Part shown: piece after piece, positions 1-6,953 of the stretch | Layout: each line of letters begins with the position of its first letter | How positions within the stretch are numbered: the stretch's first letter is position 1 | Source: JAKJGV01 sp964617565 | Lineage (GTDB): Bacteria; Verrucomicrobiota; Kiritimatiellia; CAIQIC01; JAGNIJ01 | Length of the DNA: 13,162 bases | Assembly: GCA_964617565.1 (NCBI GenBank) | Contig: CAZTYH010000080.1 | Location: forward strand, 1-13,162 | Direction of reading: 5' to 3' | Notes under the pieces: generated by a model | What the model was told of the DNA's origin: nothing | What the model saw: the letters and a program-made list of their open reading frames with translations, nothing else | Databases searched by the model: none | Position numbers and translations under genes: made by a program

Positions 1-433
1 CCGCTGCCCGCAGTGACCGCAAGGTCCGTATCATTCACAATCATGCCCGGTCCGCGTGGATGAGCGGCGAATCCGGCAGGTGCTCTTCAATCTCCTTTCG
101 AATGCGGTCAAATTTACTCCCGATCACGGCACCATCACGGTGAATGCATCCGTGGTTGCCGACGCCGGCCGTCCGGACCTTGTTCCGGAGAATGGTCGGA
201 GGTGGGTGCGTGTCTGCGTGGCCGATTCGGGAATAGGTATTCCTGCGTCTGAACTGGAGCTTATCTTCGAGAAGTTTCATCAGTCCGACACCTCTTATAC
301 CCGCCATCACGAGGGCACGGGATTGGGGCTTTCAATTGTGCGGGAATATATCGAGCTTCATGGTGGCCGGGTGTGGGCTGAAAGCGACGGACCGGGCAAG
401 GGCAGCCGGTTCATTTTTGTTATTCCGGTATAG
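1..433 (+). CDS. Sensor histidine kinase, C-terminal ATPase part (5' truncated, apparent frameshift)
   Basis: This is the HATPase_c end of a two-component histidine kinase; the N-terminal sensor and the histidine box lie before the window. All ATP-binding boxes are visible: N-box RQVLFNLLSNAVKFTP, G1 box DSGIGIP, F-box FEKFHQ and G2 box GTGLGLSI, ending in a normal kinase terminus before TAG at 431-433. The reading frame of these boxes is closed upstream by TGA at 14-16. The preceding kinase-like sequence (RSDRKVRIIHNHA) lies in the next frame, positions 3-47. Adding one C to the CCC at 46-48 joins them smoothly as ...NHAPVRVDERRIRQVL. The frame is therefore broken by one missing base, through assembly or sequencing error or true decay. 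A GTG at 56 is the first start in the downstream frame, but it lies inside the fold and is unlikely to be real. The family is certain; the sensed signal is unknown. Confidence 0.88.
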
Positions 434-455
434 GAGGAGCGGGGGCAGGATGGAA

Positions 456-554
456 GAAACGTCGAACGTTGAACATCCAACGATGAACATCGAAGGGAAG
501 AGTCTTCCGATATACTTCAATGTTCAAAGTTAAACGTTCGATGTTGAATGTTTC
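456..554. repeat. Heptad-built hairpin repeat, copy 1
   Basis: This is an imperfect inverted repeat starting 22 bases after the stop of the kinase gene. Each arm is a chain of 7-base units of the form NNN-(g/c/t)aac. The left arm reads GTCgaac GTTgaac ATCcaac GATgaac ATCgaag. The reverse complement of the right arm reads ATTcaac ATCgaac GTTtaac TTTgaac ATTgaag. The outermost bases GAAAC (456-460) and GTTTC (550-554) pair exactly. The loop holds a small perfect inverted repeat, GGAAGA-G-TCTTCC. A second copy is at 3180-3267. From memory, such units lie between genes in PVC-type genomes and give rise to false ORFs with peptides like NIERPTSNIE; I could not check this. Confidence 0.85.
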
Positions 555-559
555 TGGAG

Positions 560-579
560 GGCGGTTGGCCCCGACCGCC
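560..579. terminator. GC-rich stem-loop, possible terminator or attenuator
   Basis: GGCGGTTGG (560-568) can pair with CCGACCGCC (571-579), with one G-T wobble. It follows the heptad repeat and precedes the promoter of the next operon. No T-tract follows, so it does not look like a classical Rho-independent terminator. Its role is a guess. Confidence 0.3.
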
Positions 580-610
580 GTGGAACGGGCGTGTGACGGG
601 TTGCCGCGCA

Positions 611-640
611 TTGACCCCCGGCGTATTTCGGGGTTAAAAT
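611..640 (+). promoter_or_regulatory. Putative sigma70-type promoter for the receiver-kinase operon
   Basis: TTGACC (611-616) and TAAAAT (635-640) each match the -35 and -10 consensus at 5 of 6 bases, with an 18-base spacer. The predicted start, near 647, leaves a short leader before ATG at 661. The spacer contains CCCCG and CGGGG, which could pair. No strong ribosome-binding site precedes the ATG; the nearest purine stretch (TAGAG, 641-645) is rather far away. Confidence 0.5.
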
Positions 641-660
641 TAGAGCGGTTTTGATGCAGT

Positions 661-1818
661 ATGAACAAGGAAACGATAGATCTTTCCGCGGATGTCGTCG
701 GTCGCGTGCTGGTTGTGGATGACGACGCGAGAAACAGGCGCCTTTTATCCGATATCCTTACCGCGCGGGGACATGAAGTTATCGAGGCGGCGGGCGGAGA
801 GGAAGGTCTTGAAGCAGCCGCAACGCATAATCCCGACGTCATTCTTCTGGACATCATGATGCCCGGCATGGACGGTTTTCGCGTGTGCGAGGAGCTGCGT
901 TCGCGGCCTGAGACATCGGCCATTTCGATTATTTTCATTACCGCGCTCGTGGATCGCAAGGATCGTTTGAAGGGCATTGATCTTGGCGCGAATGATTACC
1001 TGGCCAAGCCCATTGATTCCCGGGATGTCGTGTTGCGTGTGCGCAATGCGGTCCGGATGAAAAAGCTGTTCGATCAATTGCGGCAGGCCAACGAGGACCT
1101 GCGAAAACTGGAAGAATTGCGCGACAAGCTCGTGCGGTGGATCGTGCATGACATGAAGGCGCCGATGGGAGGGATCTCCGGCCATCTTGAACTGCTGTTG
1201 ATGGATGCGGAAGACCGTCTGACTGCCGAGCAGGTAGATTACGTCCGGGAGGCCTTGTCTTCGACGCAACGGTTGCTGCAAATGGCGAACCTGCTGCTCG
1301 ACATCAGCCGGCTCGAGGAGAACCGCATGCCTCTCGATGTGAAACCTGCGGATCTTGTGAAGATTGCCGCGGAAGCGGCGAGCGAATTGGCCGGCCTGGC
1401 AAAGGAAAAGGATGTCGAAATCGTCATGCCATCCGGAACCGCGGTGGCGCCGGCGGATTCGCCGACGATCCGGCGTGTTATCGAGAACCTCCTGGACAAC
1501 GGGATTCGCTGCATTCAACGGGGAGGAAAGATCACGCTTCGGGCGGAGGGCGAATCCGGGGTTCTCCAGTTTGAGGTCGAAGACAACGGTCCCGGGATTC
1601 CGGTTCAGTACCACGAAAAGATTTTTGAGAAATTCGGCCAGGTTGAGATGCGAGACGAGCGCAAGTTGTATTCAACGGGGCTGGGCTTGAATTTCTGCAA
1701 GCTGGTGGTTGAAGCGCACGGCGGAGCAATAGGGGTCAGGAGCGAGGAGGACAAGGGGAGCGTTTTCTGGTTCACCCTTCCGCTGGAACCATCACCTAAA
1801 CAAAAGGAAACGCAATGA
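661..1818 (+). CDS. Cytosolic REC-HisKA-HATPase hybrid histidine kinase
   Basis: This soluble kinase of 385 residues has its receiver domain at the front and no membrane segment, so its input is probably another phosphodonor protein. REC covers about residues 15-130, with the acidic pocket D20-D22, phosphoacceptor D64, T94 and K116 all intact. A coiled-coil linker (about 133-158) leads to the HisKA box WIVHDMKAP with H163. The ATPase domain follows with N-box ENLLDNG, G1 box EDNGPGIP, F-box FEKFGQ and G2 box TGLGLNF. The start at 661 puts a normal short tail before REC. Its stop overlaps the ATG of the sigma54 activator by 4 bp (ATGA), so the two are translationally coupled and are probably kinase and partner. 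REC-HK proteins of this shape usually act inside phosphorelays; the direction of phosphate flow cannot be read from sequence. Confidence 0.93.
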   Translation: MNKETIDLSADVVGRVLVVDDDARNRRLLSDILTARGHEVIEAAGGEEGLEAAATHNPDVILLDIMMPGMDGFRVCEELRSRPETSAISIIFITALVDRKDRLKGIDLGANDYLAKPIDSRDVVLRVRNAVRMKKLFDQLRQANEDLRKLEELRDKLVRWIVHDMKAPMGGISGHLELLLMDAEDRLTAEQVDYVREALSSTQRLLQMANLLLDISRLEENRMPLDVKPADLVKIAAEAASELAGLAKEKDVEIVMPSGTAVAPADSPTIRRVIENLLDNGIRCIQRGGKITLRAEGESGVLQFEVEDNGPGIPVQYHEKIFEKFGQVEMRDERKLYSTGLGLNFCKLVVEAHGGAIGVRSEEDKGSVFWFTLPLEPSPKQKETQ

Positions 1819-3170
1819 GCCGATCCGGAACGGCCTGTTCGCATGTCTTGGTGGTGGACGACGATGCGTCCGTGCGCTCCATGTATTCGAAATTCCTTTC
1901 GCGAAAAGGATACGACGTGCAGTCGGGGTCCTCTCTCGGCGAGCTTCGCGAGCGGCTGGCGGGCCGGCGTTTCGATGCGCTGCTGCTGGACGTGTTCCTG
2001 CCGGACGGAAACAGTCTCGATATCGTGGCCGATCTGCGGAGGGACAATCCGGACATGGCGATCGTATTGATGACCGCCGAAGGCAGTGTGGACATCGCCG
2101 TGGAGGCGATGCGGCGCGGCGTGGACAATTTTCTGTGCAAGCCGGTGAACCTGCCCGACCTGGAGGTTTTTCTTTCGAAGGGCCTGGAGTTGAGCTCGTT
2201 GCGGCGAAGCAGGATTACGCACTTGCGCCAGGCGAAGAGGGATCCGGTCTTCATCGGAGAAGGCCCCGCGTGGAAGAAGCTCATGAACATGGCCCGCGTG
2301 GCCGCCGAGGGCGAGAACACGGTAATGATCACCGGGGAAACGGGAACCGGCAAAGGAGTGCTGGCCCGGTGGATACAGGAAAACGGGCCCAGGCAATCCG
2401 AGCCGTTCATCGAGATCAACTGCTCTTCGCTGCATGGCGATTTGCTGGCCAGCGAATTGTTCGGACATGTGAAAGGCGCGTTCACCTCGGCGGTGCAGGA
2501 CAAGCAGGGACTGGTGGAGGTGGCAAATGGCGGGAGCCTTTTCCTTGACGAAATCGGCGACATGGATATCGCGGTGCAGGCGCAATTCCTGAAAGTGATT
2601 GAGGAGAAGCAATTCCGGCGCGTCGGCGAGGTGCGCATGCGCACGAGCGAGTTTCGGCTGATCTGCGCGACGAATCACGACCTCGAACAACTTTGCGCCG
2701 AAGGCCGGTTTCGCAGCGACTTGTTTTTCCGTATCAACGTGTTCCCCATACACATGCCTCCGTTGCGCGATGCGAAAGAGGACTTGCCGGCGCTTGCGCG
2801 TCACTTGGCGCGAACGATCGCGGGAAAAGACGTGGAGTTCTCCGATGAAATCATGGGTTTGCTGCAGGCTTATTCGTGGCCGGGGAATGTCCGCGAATTG
2901 CGAAACGTGATCGAGCGTGCGCTGCTGTTGGCGCGTGGAGGACGCTTGACGGTGGACCATTTTCCGGGGCTGGATGTGACCGGCGCGATCGCAGCACCGG
3001 CATCGGCCGCAAGCCTGAACCTTGAAGACGTGGAAAAGGCGAAAATCCGGACCGCGCTCGACCGGTTCGGCGGCGACACGCGCAAGGCGGCGGAAGCGCT
3101 CGGTATTTCACGCGCGACGTTGTACCGGCGGATGAAAGAATCGGGGGGGAAGCGGAAGCCCGGACGGTGA
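1815..3170 (+). CDS. NtrC-family sigma54-dependent response regulator
   Basis: This 451-residue activator drives RNA polymerase carrying sigma54 by ATP hydrolysis. It has three domains. REC (about 9-125) has D15-D17, phosphoacceptor D59, T87 and K109. The AAA+ domain (about 146-370) has Walker A GETGTGKG (174-181), a sigma54-contacting loop GAFTSA (221-226), Walker B LFLDE with D245-E246, sensor ICATNHDL, arginine-finger segment FRSDLFFRINVFP and the WPGNVREL motif. A Fis-type helix-turn-helix (about 405-445, AAEALGISRATLYRRM) completes it. The loop is normally GAFTGA, so serine replaces the second glycine. ATG at 1815 is preceded by AAGGAAA and overlaps the kinase stop. It is the only sigma54 activator here, so it is the natural candidate to act at the paired palindromes and -24/-12 promoters at 3381-3497 and 7046-7162; that link is inferred. 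Confidence 0.95.
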   Translation: MSRSGTACSHVLVVDDDASVRSMYSKFLSRKGYDVQSGSSLGELRERLAGRRFDALLLDVFLPDGNSLDIVADLRRDNPDMAIVLMTAEGSVDIAVEAMRRGVDNFLCKPVNLPDLEVFLSKGLELSSLRRSRITHLRQAKRDPVFIGEGPAWKKLMNMARVAAEGENTVMITGETGTGKGVLARWIQENGPRQSEPFIEINCSSLHGDLLASELFGHVKGAFTSAVQDKQGLVEVANGGSLFLDEIGDMDIAVQAQFLKVIEEKQFRRVGEVRMRTSEFRLICATNHDLEQLCAEGRFRSDLFFRINVFPIHMPPLRDAKEDLPALARHLARTIAGKDVEFSDEIMGLLQAYSWPGNVRELRNVIERALLLARGGRLTVDHFPGLDVTGAIAAPASAASLNLEDVEKAKIRTALDRFGGDTRKAAEALGISRATLYRRMKESGGKRKPGR

Positions 3171-3179
3171 GAGGAGAAT

Positions 3180-3267
3180 ATCGAACATCCAACATTCAAC
3201 GTTGAACATCGAAGGGAAGATGGTTCCGCAACCTTCGATGTTCGAAGTTGGGCGTTCGGTGTTCAAT
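3180..3267. repeat. Heptad-built hairpin repeat, copy 2
   Basis: This repeat begins 10 bases after the stop of the NtrC-type gene. The left arm reads ATCgaac ATCcaac ATTcaac GTTgaac ATCgaagg. The reverse complement of the right arm reads ATTgaac ACCgaac GCCcaac TTCgaac ATCgaagg. The loop again starts GGGAAGA and contains GGAA..TTCC. It matches copy 1 (456-554) in architecture and loop, but the heptads differ. Both copies sit just 3' of a coding region, so a role in mRNA 3'-end formation or protection is possible. Confidence 0.85.
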
Positions 3268-3293
3268 GTCTCTGATTTCAGATTGCTGACAAA

Positions 3294-3310
3294 TGTGAGC
3301 ACCGCTCACA
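3294..3310. promoter_or_regulatory. Perfect 7-3-7 palindrome (operator-like or hairpin)
   Basis: TGTGAGC-ACC-GCTCACA is a perfect inverted repeat between the heptad repeat and the next stem-loop. It would form a tight RNA hairpin or serve as a dimer-binding site. It resembles a CRP site but has 7 rather than 6 bases between TGTGA and TCACA. No second copy is seen near the other sigma54 promoter. A smaller palindrome, TCTGA-TT-TCAGA, lies just upstream at 3271-3282. Confidence 0.5.
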
Positions 3311-3331
3311 GGCCCGACTGAAACCTGCTTG

Positions 3332-3360
3332 CCCTGCGAAGCTCGAAGAGCGACGCGGGG
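3332..3360. terminator. Strong two-part stem-loop, REP-like or terminator
   Basis: CCCTGCG (3332-3338) pairs with CGCGGGG (3354-3360), with one G-T wobble. After an AA/GA internal loop, GCTC (3341-3344) pairs with GAGC (3348-3351) around a GAA loop. No T-tract follows. It lies between the activator gene and its possible target promoter, where it could end transcription of the first operon. I recall similar 'CCTGCGAAGCTCGAAGAGCG' elements as dispersed repeats in this type of genome, but only one copy is in this window. Confidence 0.45.
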
Positions 3361-3380
3361 AAACCCTCTCTCCCTTCATC

Positions 3381-3395
3381 GTCTCATGTTGAGAC
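3381..3395. promoter_or_regulatory. Putative enhancer (UAS) palindrome upstream of the second kinase operon
   Basis: GTCTCA-TGT-TGAGAC is a perfect inverted repeat centred at 3388. That is about 120 bp before the start predicted from the sigma54-type promoter at 3481-3497. The same core, GTCTCA-N3-TGAGA, recurs at 7045-7058 at the same distance from the other sigma54 promoter. A weaker second site (TTGCA-TGC-TGAGA, 3402-3414) is centred 20 bp downstream, two helical turns away, as often seen for NtrC-type activators. The binding protein is inferred to be the NtrC-family regulator at 1815-3170. Confidence 0.6.
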
Positions 3396-3480
3396 CGCGG
3401 CTTGCATGCTGAGAATGTATACCGGGTTGGGCTGCTCTGTAACCACTTTATTATCAGGTGATTGCGGCATGCCTGTTCGG

Positions 3481-3497
3481 CTGGCCCGAATCTAGCA
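3481..3497 (+). promoter_or_regulatory. Putative sigma54 (-24/-12) promoter of the second kinase operon
   Basis: CTGGCCCG-AATC-TAGCA matches the sigma54 consensus YTGGCACG-N4-TTGCW at 11 of 13 positions. It has the invariant GG (3483-3484) and GC (3495-3496) exactly 10 bases apart. The predicted start is near 3508, which leaves the ribosome-binding site GAGGTGA (3511-3517) inside the transcript before ATG at 3522. The UAS palindrome at 3381-3395 lies about 120 bp upstream of that start. Confidence 0.6.
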
Positions 3498-3521
3498 TAT
3501 GGGCGCTCATGAGGTGATGGC

Positions 3522-4784
3522 ATGAGCGGCAAGATGTTAAGAGCGGTACTCGCATCGCATGATGCGCGTATTCGGTTCGATATTGCGGTGGCGTTGATTT
3601 CCGTGATTCCGGCGCTGGTTCTCGGACTGATGTACAGCCTTCGCCAAGTCTATGAGCATGACCTCGGTGCATATGCTTTTGTGGCACCGTTCACGGTTGT
3701 GCTCATGCTTTTGGGATATACCTTGCTGGGCAAGTATCCGGTGATCGTTCTCAAGCTGCGGAAATATCTCGAAGACATGGTGGGCGGCAACCTGCCCGCG
3801 GAGATCCTGCTGGAGACGGAAGAGAACGATATCCAGGCCATCGAGAAATGCTTGAACAGCATTCTCATGCAGTTGAAGCAGCGTGTGCGTGAAATGGAAA
3901 TGGAGAAGGTTCGCCTCGAGCTTCAGCTCTGCCAGGCCCAGAAATTACGCGCGATCGGGACGCTGGCTTCCGGCATCGCGCACGAGATCAACAGTCCGAT
4001 CCAGTACGTGAGCGACAATGTCCGTTTCCTGTCACGCGCATCCGGCGATGTGTTCGGATTGCTGAAGATGTACAGGGAATGGTTCAACGACATGGCGGCG
4101 AACGGGAACGGATCGGCAAGCAAACGCGTACGCGACTTGGAAGACCGGGTGGACGTCGCCTTTCTTGAAAAAGAAGCGCCCCTCGCCATCCGGCAATCGC
4201 TGGAAGGGCTTGCCCGGGCATCCGAGATCACGCGGGCAATGAAAGACTTTGCGCTGATGACCGGCGAAGACGAAAAAGTCGCAGCGGATCTCAATCACGC
4301 CATTGAGCGGACGGTGGTGGTGACGAGAAATGAATGGAAGCATGTGGCGGAGATTCGCCTGGAACTCGATCCGGAATTGCCGCTTGTTCCATGTGTTCCC
4401 GGCGACATAAAGCAGGTGCTGGTCAACCTGATCATCAACGCGACCCATGCCATTGCCGATGCATCGAGCGAAACCTGCAACGAAAAGGGTGTGATCACCA
4501 TCCAGACCCGCCGGGCGGATGGGGGCGTGATGATCCGTGTTGCAGATACGGGTGGCGGGGTTCCGGAATCCGTTCGTGGGCGGATTTTCGAGCCCTTCTT
4601 CACTACGCGAAAAAATGGAAAGGGAACCGGACAGGGGCTGGCGATCTCCCGCTCGCTGATCGAGAAGAAGCACGGCGGCACGATATCGTTTGAAACGGAA
4701 ACAGGCCGGGGGACGACGTTCATCGTGTGCCTGCCGTTGCATGGGGGAACCCGGAACCCCGGTAATCAGGAGGCTGAATCGTGA
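3522..4784 (+). CDS. Membrane-bound sensor histidine kinase with HAMP linker
   Basis: This 420-residue kinase has two predicted membrane helices (about 20-40 and 51-69), joined by only about ten residues. It has almost no periplasmic sensor and probably reads a membrane or cytosolic signal, or a partner protein. A HAMP-like linker (about 71-122) and a coiled coil (about 117-140) lead to the histidine box GIAHEINSP with H154. The DHp region is long (to about 250). The ATPase domain has N-box VNLIINATHAI, G1 box DTGGGVP, F-box FEPFFTTR and G2 box GTGQGLAIS, of the NtrB/atypical type that often pairs with NtrC-like regulators. GAGGTGA sits before the ATG. The gene starts a three-gene operon; its TGA overlaps the next GTG by 4 bp. 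A sigma54-type promoter and palindrome lie directly upstream. Confidence 0.93.
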   Translation: MSGKMLRAVLASHDARIRFDIAVALISVIPALVLGLMYSLRQVYEHDLGAYAFVAPFTVVLMLLGYTLLGKYPVIVLKLRKYLEDMVGGNLPAEILLETEENDIQAIEKCLNSILMQLKQRVREMEMEKVRLELQLCQAQKLRAIGTLASGIAHEINSPIQYVSDNVRFLSRASGDVFGLLKMYREWFNDMAANGNGSASKRVRDLEDRVDVAFLEKEAPLAIRQSLEGLARASEITRAMKDFALMTGEDEKVAADLNHAIERTVVVTRNEWKHVAEIRLELDPELPLVPCVPGDIKQVLVNLIINATHAIADASSETCNEKGVITIQTRRADGGVMIRVADTGGGVPESVRGRIFEPFFTTRKNGKGTGQGLAISRSLIEKKHGGTISFETETGRGTTFIVCLPLHGGTRNPGNQEAES

Positions 4785-6037
4785 GAGACGGTATGATGGA
4801 GTATCCGCCGAGAAAAATCCTTCTTGTGGACGACGAGCAGAACGTCCTCAACGGCATGCGCCGCGTCATGTGGCCCTTGCGGCAGATATGGGCCCTCCAA
4901 TATGCATCGTGCGCGGAACAGGCCTTGGATCTTATGGCGTCGGCGCATTTTGATTTGATCATTGCCGATATCCAGATGCCGGGACGAAACGGGATTTACC
5001 TGCTGGAACGCGCTCTCGCGGATCACCCGCGCACGACGCGATTTGCGCTTTCGGGATTTTCGGACCGCGAGATGGTTTTGCAGGCCGCCGGCGTGGCGCA
5101 CCAGTTCTTCGCGAAGCCGTGCGATGCGCGAAGGCTTCGCGCGGCGATGCAGCAGGTTTTTCGCTATCGGGATATCGTGGCCCGCGCGCCGGAAATGCTG
5201 GAGCTGGTTTCACGGACACAATCATTGCCGGTATTGGGTGAAACCCATGACGCGCTCGCGGATCTTTTTTCGCAGGCGGGTGGGGACGGGTTGGGTGGTC
5301 TTCATGACGTGGTGCGCGGCGACCTCGCGATGGCGGCGAAGGTGATGCACCTGGCGCGCTGGGCCCTGTTCGATCCCCGCGGGCGCGTGCGGAATCTGGA
5401 GCGCGCGCTGAGCGGCCTGGGAACCGATTTTCTGCGAAGCCTTTTCTGCGCCACAACACTTTTCCGGAAGGCCGATGAGGCGCTTGTTGAGCGCATGGCG
5501 GCGCGTACTCTTTTCGCGCATGGCGTGACCTGCGGCGTGCTGGCTGAACGAATTGTTCGAACACTGACACCCCATCCGCGCCTCGCCGCGGATGCCGCCG
5601 TTGCCGGACTGCTGCTTAACGTGGGGCAATGGCTATTAATCACGGCTCGCCCGAGAGAGTTTGAAATCGTGCTCGAGGAGCATCGCGAGTCGGGCATTCC
5701 ATTGCATGAACTCGAGCAGAAGATGTTCGGATTGCATCACGGCATGCTGGGCGCCGCGTTGATGGCTTTCTGGGGTCTGCCGAGGATTGTTACGGAAACG
5801 CAGGCGTTTCATCATAATCCGGGCGATGCCGTTCGCCCGGTGCGCTTCGTGAGCGTGGCGGTGCATGCCGCGGATGCGATCCTGCGCGACCTGGAGTGTA
5901 CGGAAGAGGTCTCGTTGCTGTTCAAGGCGATCTGCCGGGATGATCCTTTTCTGCAAACCCGGCTGCCTCAATGGTGCGCGATGGCAAGGCAGGTGAAGGA
6001 GGCGAATTATGAAAGACCTGTTATCTCCGCCTGTTGA
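4781..6037 (+). CDS. REC-HDOD response regulator
   Basis: This 418-residue regulator has a REC domain (about 11-130) with D17-D18, phosphoacceptor D63 and K112. The usual threonine is a serine (S91). It is fused to an HDOD domain (about 140-400), a helical output domain related to HD phosphohydrolases. The HD-type catalytic pair is absent: the segment GLLLNVGQWLL stands where active HD enzymes read G-L-L-H-D-I-G. That is usual for HDOD, so a binding or scaffold role is more likely than catalysis. The GTG start at 4781 overlaps the kinase stop and has a strong AGGAGG at 4769-4774. REC-HDOD proteins are linked with chemotaxis, motility and biofilm control in other bacteria. Its C-terminal 29 bp overlap the next gene, so co-expression is very likely. 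Confidence 0.92.
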   Translation: MRDGMMEYPPRKILLVDDEQNVLNGMRRVMWPLRQIWALQYASCAEQALDLMASAHFDLIIADIQMPGRNGIYLLERALADHPRTTRFALSGFSDREMVLQAAGVAHQFFAKPCDARRLRAAMQQVFRYRDIVARAPEMLELVSRTQSLPVLGETHDALADLFSQAGGDGLGGLHDVVRGDLAMAAKVMHLARWALFDPRGRVRNLERALSGLGTDFLRSLFCATTLFRKADEALVERMAARTLFAHGVTCGVLAERIVRTLTPHPRLAADAAVAGLLLNVGQWLLITARPREFEIVLEEHRESGIPLHELEQKMFGLHHGMLGAALMAFWGLPRIVTETQAFHHNPGDAVRPVRFVSVAVHAADAILRDLECTEEVSLLFKAICRDDPFLQTRLPQWCAMARQVKEANYERPVISAC

Positions 6038-6925
6038 CGCGAAAGTCAAAGACTCCGGGAACAATCAAGGCCTGCGCATNNNNNNNNNNNNNNNNNNNNN
6101 NNNNNNNNNNNNNNNNNNNNNNNNNNNNNNNNNNNNNNNNNNNNNNNNNNNNNNNNNNNNNNNNNNNNNNNNNNNNNNNCTCCGCCTGTTGACGCGAAAG
6201 TCAAAGACTCCGGGAACAATCAAGGCCTGCGCATTTTGATTGTGGATGACGATCCTCTTTTCCGTGCCGGAATCCGGAGGCAACTCGGCTTGTTGCAGGA
6301 TGTGCCGGCCATGCGGTTGAGCGAAGCCGGGTCCGGGAAGGATGCATTGGCGATCGTTCAGCGCGAGCGGATGGATTGCGTATTGCTGGACTATTTTATG
6401 CCGGGCGGTGACGGGCTGCGCTGGTTGGAAAATATCCGGCAGGCCGGACAGGGTATGGCGGTGATCCTTGTGACGGGGAACGGGGATGAGTCGGTGGCCG
6501 TCAGGGCCATGAAAAGCGGGGCGTCGGATTATCTCGTTAAAGGAGCCATCACACCGGAAGTCCTGCTGCACAGTATCCTGAATGCGTGTGACAAGGCTCG
6601 TCTTCATGCGCAAATAGAAAAACAACAAAAGGCGCTGATCGAAGCCGAGAAACAGCGGGTGATGATCCAGAGTCTCGGTGCGGCATGTCATCACCTGGGG
6701 CAGCCCGCAACAACTTTGCGGTGCGCGCTGGAAATTCTTTGCAGGCGCAGTGATTTGCCCGACGATTTGAGAGAGATGCTTCGAAGTTGCGTCGAATGCT
6801 CGGACCAGATTGCCGGTGTTCTTCAAAGTCTTCAACGCATGGCGATGGTTCGAACAGTGCCATACCTCAAGGCGCCCCCCGATTCACAAGACCGTCCGGA
6901 CAGTGAGATTCTGGATGTTTCCTGA
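6009..6925 (+). CDS. REC-DHp protein without ATPase domain (interrupted by scaffold gap)
   Basis: The gene starts at ATG 6009, with AAGGAGG at 5998-6004 and a 29-bp overlap with the HDOD gene. It is split by 100 Ns flanked by an exact 55-bp duplication. Removing one copy plus the gap (155 bases) restores one frame of 253 residues: MKDLLSPPVDAKVK... running into LRILIVDDDPLFRAG. REC (about 22-140, restored numbering) has D28-D30, phosphoacceptor D76 and T104, with K126 followed by G instead of P. A coiled coil (about 145-168) leads to a histidine-box-like helix LGAACHHLGQP. H176 is at the phosphoacceptor position, and a second histidine replaces the usual E/D. No N, G1 or G2 box follows before the stop. 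It may be a phosphotransfer protein or a dimerising response regulator served by the operon's kinase. Confidence 0.85.
6025..6079 (+). repeat. 55-bp exact duplication, copy 1 (assembly overlap)
   Basis: The sequence from CTCCGCCTGTTGACG to GGCCTGCGCAT is identical to 6180-6234. It ends exactly at the N gap. Both copies encode the same N-terminal stretch of the REC-DHp gene, so it reads as one region present at both contig ends. Confidence 0.97.
6080..6179. other. Scaffold gap of 100 Ns
   Basis: Exactly 100 undetermined bases. Because the flanks are identical and collapsing them restores an open gene, the gap probably has no real length: the two contigs overlap by 55 bp. Confidence 0.97.
6180..6234 (+). 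repeat. 55-bp exact duplication, copy 2 (assembly overlap)
   Basis: Identical to 6025-6079 and starts exactly at the end of the N gap. It continues without a break into the receiver domain of the REC-DHp gene. Confidence 0.97.
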
Positions 6926-6953
6926 TCTCATGGAGCCGCGGAACAGCGCATAG

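Noticed and set aside
555..571. GG-N10-GC spacing resembling a third sigma54 promoter before the receiver-kinase
   Set aside because: Only about 8 of 13 consensus positions match, and no TCTCA-N3-TGAGA palindrome lies near 461, where it would be expected. A sigma70-like promoter at 611-640 explains the gene better.
3294..3310. CRP/cAMP receptor protein site
   Set aside because: TGTGA and TCACA are separated by 7 bases, while the CRP site needs 6. It is kept only as an unassigned palindrome.
3278..3532. A minus-strand ORF of 84 codons in the regulatory region before the second kinase
   Set aside because: It runs through hairpin elements and the promoter, has no recognisable domain, and resembles the false ORFs made by dispersed repeats.
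6025..6234. Biological direct repeat or attachment-site duplication
   Set aside because: The copies stop exactly at the N gap and collapsing them restores a reading frame, which fits an assembly overlap.
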